In this document: positions 60,071 to 64,000 of the stretch, one piece after another
How the letters are laid out: each line of letters starts with the position of its first letter
How positions within the stretch are numbered: position 1 is the first letter of the stretch
Origin: Proales similis
Taxonomy: Eukaryota; Rotifera; Eurotatoria; Ploima; Proalidae
Reading direction: 5' to 3'
Length of the DNA: 64,000 nucleotides
NCBI GenBank assembly: GCA_019059635.1
Contig: JAGVRJ010000010.1
Coordinates: forward strand, 2,501-66,500
The notes under the pieces: model-generated
Database searches by the model: none
Seen by the model: only the letters and a program-made list of their open reading frames with translations
What the model was told of the DNA's origin: nothing
Translations under genes and position numbers: made by a program

Positions 60071-63000
60071 GTTTGGAGTTTATTGCCAGTTGAAGCAACG
60101 GTTCTCAGAGCGATTTGTCAGAATAATGAAAAAAAGAGGGCCAAAGCTGAGAGGGATTAAAGGGGGTGCGGACTGAGAGACGAGACTCCGACTTATTTAC
60201 TCTTTGGTTTATTAAGCCGTTCATGGGGCCTGACCGTTAAGGGCTTCATAGCAGCAATAACAAGCCGAAGCTATCAGTCGCTCGTTTGTAAGAGTTGTCA
60301 CGAAGAATCGACTTGTGCTCTTGGCAGAAAAGTTTGTTTTCGTCGCACCTTATTTGGCTTCAGCTTGCCAAATTTTCGTTTTTTTTATTCGATCGGCATG
60401 CGCCCGTAAGCAAGCTTGCACATGCGACGACGAGCTCTTATTAAAACACAATTAAACGCGAATAGCACAAGGAATGGCGCATCGGACTCGTTGTTTTCTT
60501 TCACCCTTTACTCGCTCTCCTTCTAAGAACAGGCGTGACGCTCTCGGGGCTTGGGACTGGTGGACAACGATTGAAAACTCTCGTGCGTCCGTGATTTATG
60601 ATATCAACAGACTGTGCAAGTTGGCCTGTTATTGTTGATTTATGGCTGGAATTTTTTGTGTATCAAAAAAATGAGCAAATAATTGCCAGTGGTTTAATGA
60701 TTGCTCAAAGATGCTGGCCAATTTACAATCACCTGGACTCAACATTCGAAGGGCCAAAATCACTTGAAATTGACACGCTCAATCGAGCACTCGCGTGTCA
60801 TTCAAAACACATTAATTTGGTGGGCGGCGCTCGCTTATCGAAGAGAGAGAGAGGACTCAGCCTCTCGCTAAGCCCATGCTTCATCGAGTCAATTGAGATG
60901 ACGAGCGAAAAATTGGATATGAAGCGGTTCTGAAGTAGTCGTAAAGGCCGTGAACAGCTCGTAGTTGTGGCAGCAAGAAATTGTCCACTTGAGCGCATCC
61001 GAACGCTCAAAGGTTTCAATCGATGCGCCAATGACTACATCCGACTTAATTGAAAGGTCCTGTGGCTCTGTGACCACGCTCGCAGGCGCTCTCTCCCCTA
61101 AAGCCTTTTGGCTCTCATCAAGATTCTCGTCTATTCTATTAATTACTCGCAGCATGCGCCTCGGCCAATCCAATCGAGGCAGTCGAATTAGATTTCTACT
61201 ACGTCCATATGTTCTTAGACCGGCAATCTGGACCTGGCGGCAAGCGCTCGTTCAATCGCTTCCGTTGCACTGCGTTGTTGATTTTTAGATTTGTTTAAAT
61301 ATACTCTCGCACAAATATCTGTTTATCGACTCAGGTGTTTGGCGTGCGGCTTGATTACCTGCCGCGTAATTTTCTCTTCTGGATTGGACAACTAAAGCAT
61401 ATGTTTGCGGTGTAAATAAATCATGAGGCGACCCAGCTCTCAAGCTCCTAATCACATTTCTCATGATTGTCACCTTAATCGACCGACCGCACAATACCAA
61501 GCGAGCACTTTGGCTCGTTTTTTTTTTGTTTGTACTCAATAGACATTTGCATCTGTGTAATCCAGACCGCTAATCCGCTCTTTGCCAATGAGGCTTGCCA
61601 CTGGGACGTACAGTGATAACCGAGAGGCAATTGAAATGAGGAAAGACTAGATTGTTTAATGAGGTCCGATGAGATCAGACTAAATGTCCGGAGGCTGGGA
61701 ATTGATATTAAATAGATCAACAGTTATCGCTAGAGATGGTTCCGATTAAATCTCTTAACATGCAACCAAGCCTATTGACTAGACTAGAGGAGGACCAATA
61801 GAGACGACTAATGTCGACCCGAGTGGAGATGAACCGGGTGACTGGGATTGGCCGAGTAGGCTCAGCGTGTGATCTGCACAAATGCGAACAAACGGCCTGA
61901 ACAAGTCTAATCAAGCGTCTTGAGAGGACCGAATTGATCGGATTGTTGACAGTGATCGATCGTGCTCAAGAAAGACGATTGCCATGAATAACAATCGGCT
62001 TCTGGTTGCGATTTTTCGCTTGCATGCCTCTTCAAGTGGCATGCTGCCTAATTAAAGTTTAGTGAGATAATTCGGTCGGGTTGGAGTCGGGCTTTTTGAT
62101 ACGATCTGCATGAAAGCATGCGGCGGATGAGATGCTCTACGAGAGGACTAGAGTAGAGCTAGAGAGCCAGAGAGAGAGAGAGAAGGCTACTGAGGGGTCC
62201 AGAATGGATGGCCGATCGAAAGAGCCAGCGAGCTTCGAAACAAGTTTCAAGTGGCCGCTTGATGAAATAGAACGATAGGGGCAGCACGCGCCTCTTTGAA
62301 TCAAGAACTACGTTCTATTTCCTGTCAAATGCACATGATCATCTTTTTTTCGAAAAATATCGGGATCAAGAGGCTACTCATTTATTGAAAGGCGCCGCCG
62401 TTCAAATTTTTGTTTTTTTTTCTATTCGTCATTTCACTTTTCAGATAAACAGCAAAAGGCACGTTCGAGTAAGAAGTATGTGATGCCTGTGCATCGTGAG
62501 GTGACAATACGCTTGTGATTGGCTTCCTAGCACACACGGGACCAATCATGTTAGAAACATAGAAAGGCAAGAGGCAACAGAGCATACAAGTGGTTGATGC
62601 TTCGAGTCAAGAAGAATCAATTTTTCAAAGCTGAAAAGAAGACCGAATTCTTAACGAAGTCGCTTGTGTACGTGACTAGCTCGACGCGATCTAATAGAAT
62701 TAAGAGAAGCCGAGTTTAGGAACAAGTTAATTAAGGCTTGTCGATAGTTAGATCATGAGTTGAATGTGATCGGATCTTGTGAATAGCTTTTAATTTAACG
62801 CGAACAAAGAGCAAATTGTATTAGGAAAGTAGAATGAGCATTGGCGTGTAGACGGCGTCGAATTAGATGTTCTGCTCACGGAATCGGCTTCATGGTGGCG
62901 GCAGTCAAGCAAAATAGAAATAATTGACGTCGAGAAGGATGATAATTAAGCAAAAATAGAAGCTGAAATTAGGCCCCACCTAATAAATGCGAAATATGAT

Positions 63001-63736
63001 GATGGTGATGAATAGCTTGAGCGTTGAAAGCACCGCCCATTTTTAACCACCAAGCCAACCAGGAGGCAGCGAGAAGCCTTGTCGTCTATTATTCTGAGCC
63101 AATGAAATGTGGCGCACACAGAGCGCGCCAATCGGAAGAGGAGACAAGTTTGTGCTTGCAACCGCCTTTTCTCCATTCTTTTCATCTCGTTCCCTTTATT
63201 TTCGCTCCTCTTCTTTATTTATTTATTTATGTTATTTTCTATTATTTCTTCGTCACTCATGTTCGTCGCTCGTATTGTTGCTTGGTTCGTTCTTTCAGCA
63301 ACTAGACTCTTCACTAGGCTCTCTTTTTTCGTTTTCTTTCAAGCCCATTCAGACGCATTCAATCGTTCTTCCGCGCCGCTTGTACTCTACCACCATGTCC
63401 TCGATTACTCTCACCACCGCTCGGTCTGTACAAAACATCGTCTTTATTGCCCCTAGTCGAATTGCGCTGTTCGAGCCTAATCGAGTAAATATTTTTCTGA
63501 CTATTTAAGGCGTCAAGTGAATTAGGAATCAAGCGACGTTTTTACACATATTGTCACTCGATTAACTCTCGTTTGTTTTGGTTGCGTGAAAGAGGAGCTC
63601 CATTTCAAAGCAGACTGCTCGATTACACCTTGGATTGCCCAACGCGCTTATTTAGGAAGAAGCTTTTTGTTCGCCTGAGGCGTTTTATTGCCCGATCTAA
63701 CTTGAGTGCGATTGCGTTTAGATTCTACTTATTAGA
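60071..63736. other. 3.7-kb gene-free interval
   Basis: No coding sequence recognised. Open stretches on both strands at 60598-61539 and 63024-63508 are mutually overlapping and without domains. The GC content rises compared with the other gaps and the right part (63160-63420) is pyrimidine-rich on the plus strand, consistent with 5' UTR or promoter sequence of the gene beginning at 63737. Confidence 0.45.
62169..62184 (+). repeat. Short GA microsatellite
   Basis: An uninterrupted run of alternating A and G within a purine-rich stretch. Confidence 0.8.
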
Positions 63737-64000
63737 ATGTTTGGTGGACAGTCTAGCCAAAGCTGCATGGTGGCCACGCCTAACAGCAGCTCGGGTCTGT
63801 CTTCTTCTTCGCCCGTCTCATCGTCATCTTTGAACAGCGTTTCATGCGTACCCACACCATTCAATGGGTCGATGCAAAGCACCAATCATTCTAGAGATTC
63901 CTCATCTTTATCTAACGGTATTGTAGATAAATCATTTTTCTCATAGAGCTGATCGCAATATTGATACTAAAACGGCACCAGCTAATCGTAGGGAACTCAC
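63737..64000 (+). CDS. 5' exon(s) of an unidentified gene leaving the window
   Basis: From ATG 63737 the frame encodes a Ser-rich leader (MFGGQSSQSCMVATPNSSSG ... SSPVSSSSLNSVSC) with a potential donor at 63918 (gtattg). An acceptor at 63979-63981 would make a 64-bp intron, matching the local size, and continues ANRREL into the edge. A Ser/Thr/Asn-rich start is common in transcription factors and signalling scaffolds, but no domain is reached, so the product cannot be named. Confidence 0.45.

Noticed and set aside
63107-63508. Overlapping ORFs of 93-133 codons
   Set aside because: Three frames are open at once over a pyrimidine-rich stretch, indicating composition rather than coding.

Overview
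This window is nuclear DNA from a small, AT-rich, intron-dense animal genome. All recognisable genes are metazoan: NCoR/SMRT co-repressor, Yan/ETV6-type ETS factor, GLUT sugar carrier, glucosidase II alpha, PNPase, GPI-anchored aminopeptidase P, CPSF-73, HECW ubiquitin ligase and SLC52 riboflavin transporters. I reconstructed 86 introns by keeping the reading frame and matching family sequence as I remember it. Eighty-five are only 46-87 bp, mostly 50-64, and two use GC-AG ends. CFAP210, a protein of motile cilia, implies cilia or flagellated sperm and argues against nematodes and mites. A compact spiralian-like or other small ciliated animal fits, but I cannot name the species.

Layout. 1-1010: frame-broken myosin motor fragment. 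1540-1960: dispersed-repeat-like element with a tRNA-like B box, a GGAC tandem and a 24-bp duplication. 2095-6033 (-): compact NCoR. 6.1-13.1 kb: gene-free. 13150-15101 (+): Yan/ETV6-like ETS factor. 16205-18365 (+): GLUT. 18540-21848 (-): GANAB. 22468-25124 (+): PNPT1. 25383-26470 (+): C11orf65/MFI homologue. 27185-28463 (+): claudin-superfamily tetraspan. 28501-31549 (-): XPNPEP2-like peptidase. 32489-33103 (+): orphan ORF. 33254-35069 (-): MATH-like protein. 35.1-38.4 kb: gene-free. 38418-40374 (+): CFAP210. 40607-43363 (+): CPSF3. 43624-48317 (-): HECW. 49395-58817 (+): five SLC52 riboflavin transporter genes in a head-to-tail array. 58947-60070 (-): unknown single-pass membrane protein. 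60.1-63.7 kb: gene-free. 63737-end (+): first exon of a gene leaving the window.

The genes are mostly unrelated housekeeping and regulatory genes packed closely, with tail-to-tail pairs separated by only 37-260 bp. The one functional cluster is the SLC52 array. Its five members share a fold and three intron positions but differ in N-termini, loops and intron number, and copy 2 is strongly diverged. It is the best candidate for a lineage-specific innovation here. Other notable items are an 11-nt microexon inside the catalytic HxHxDH motif of CPSF3, a four-cysteine module in the NCoR homologue where SANT2 would be expected, and a palindromic poly(A) signal shared by two convergent genes.
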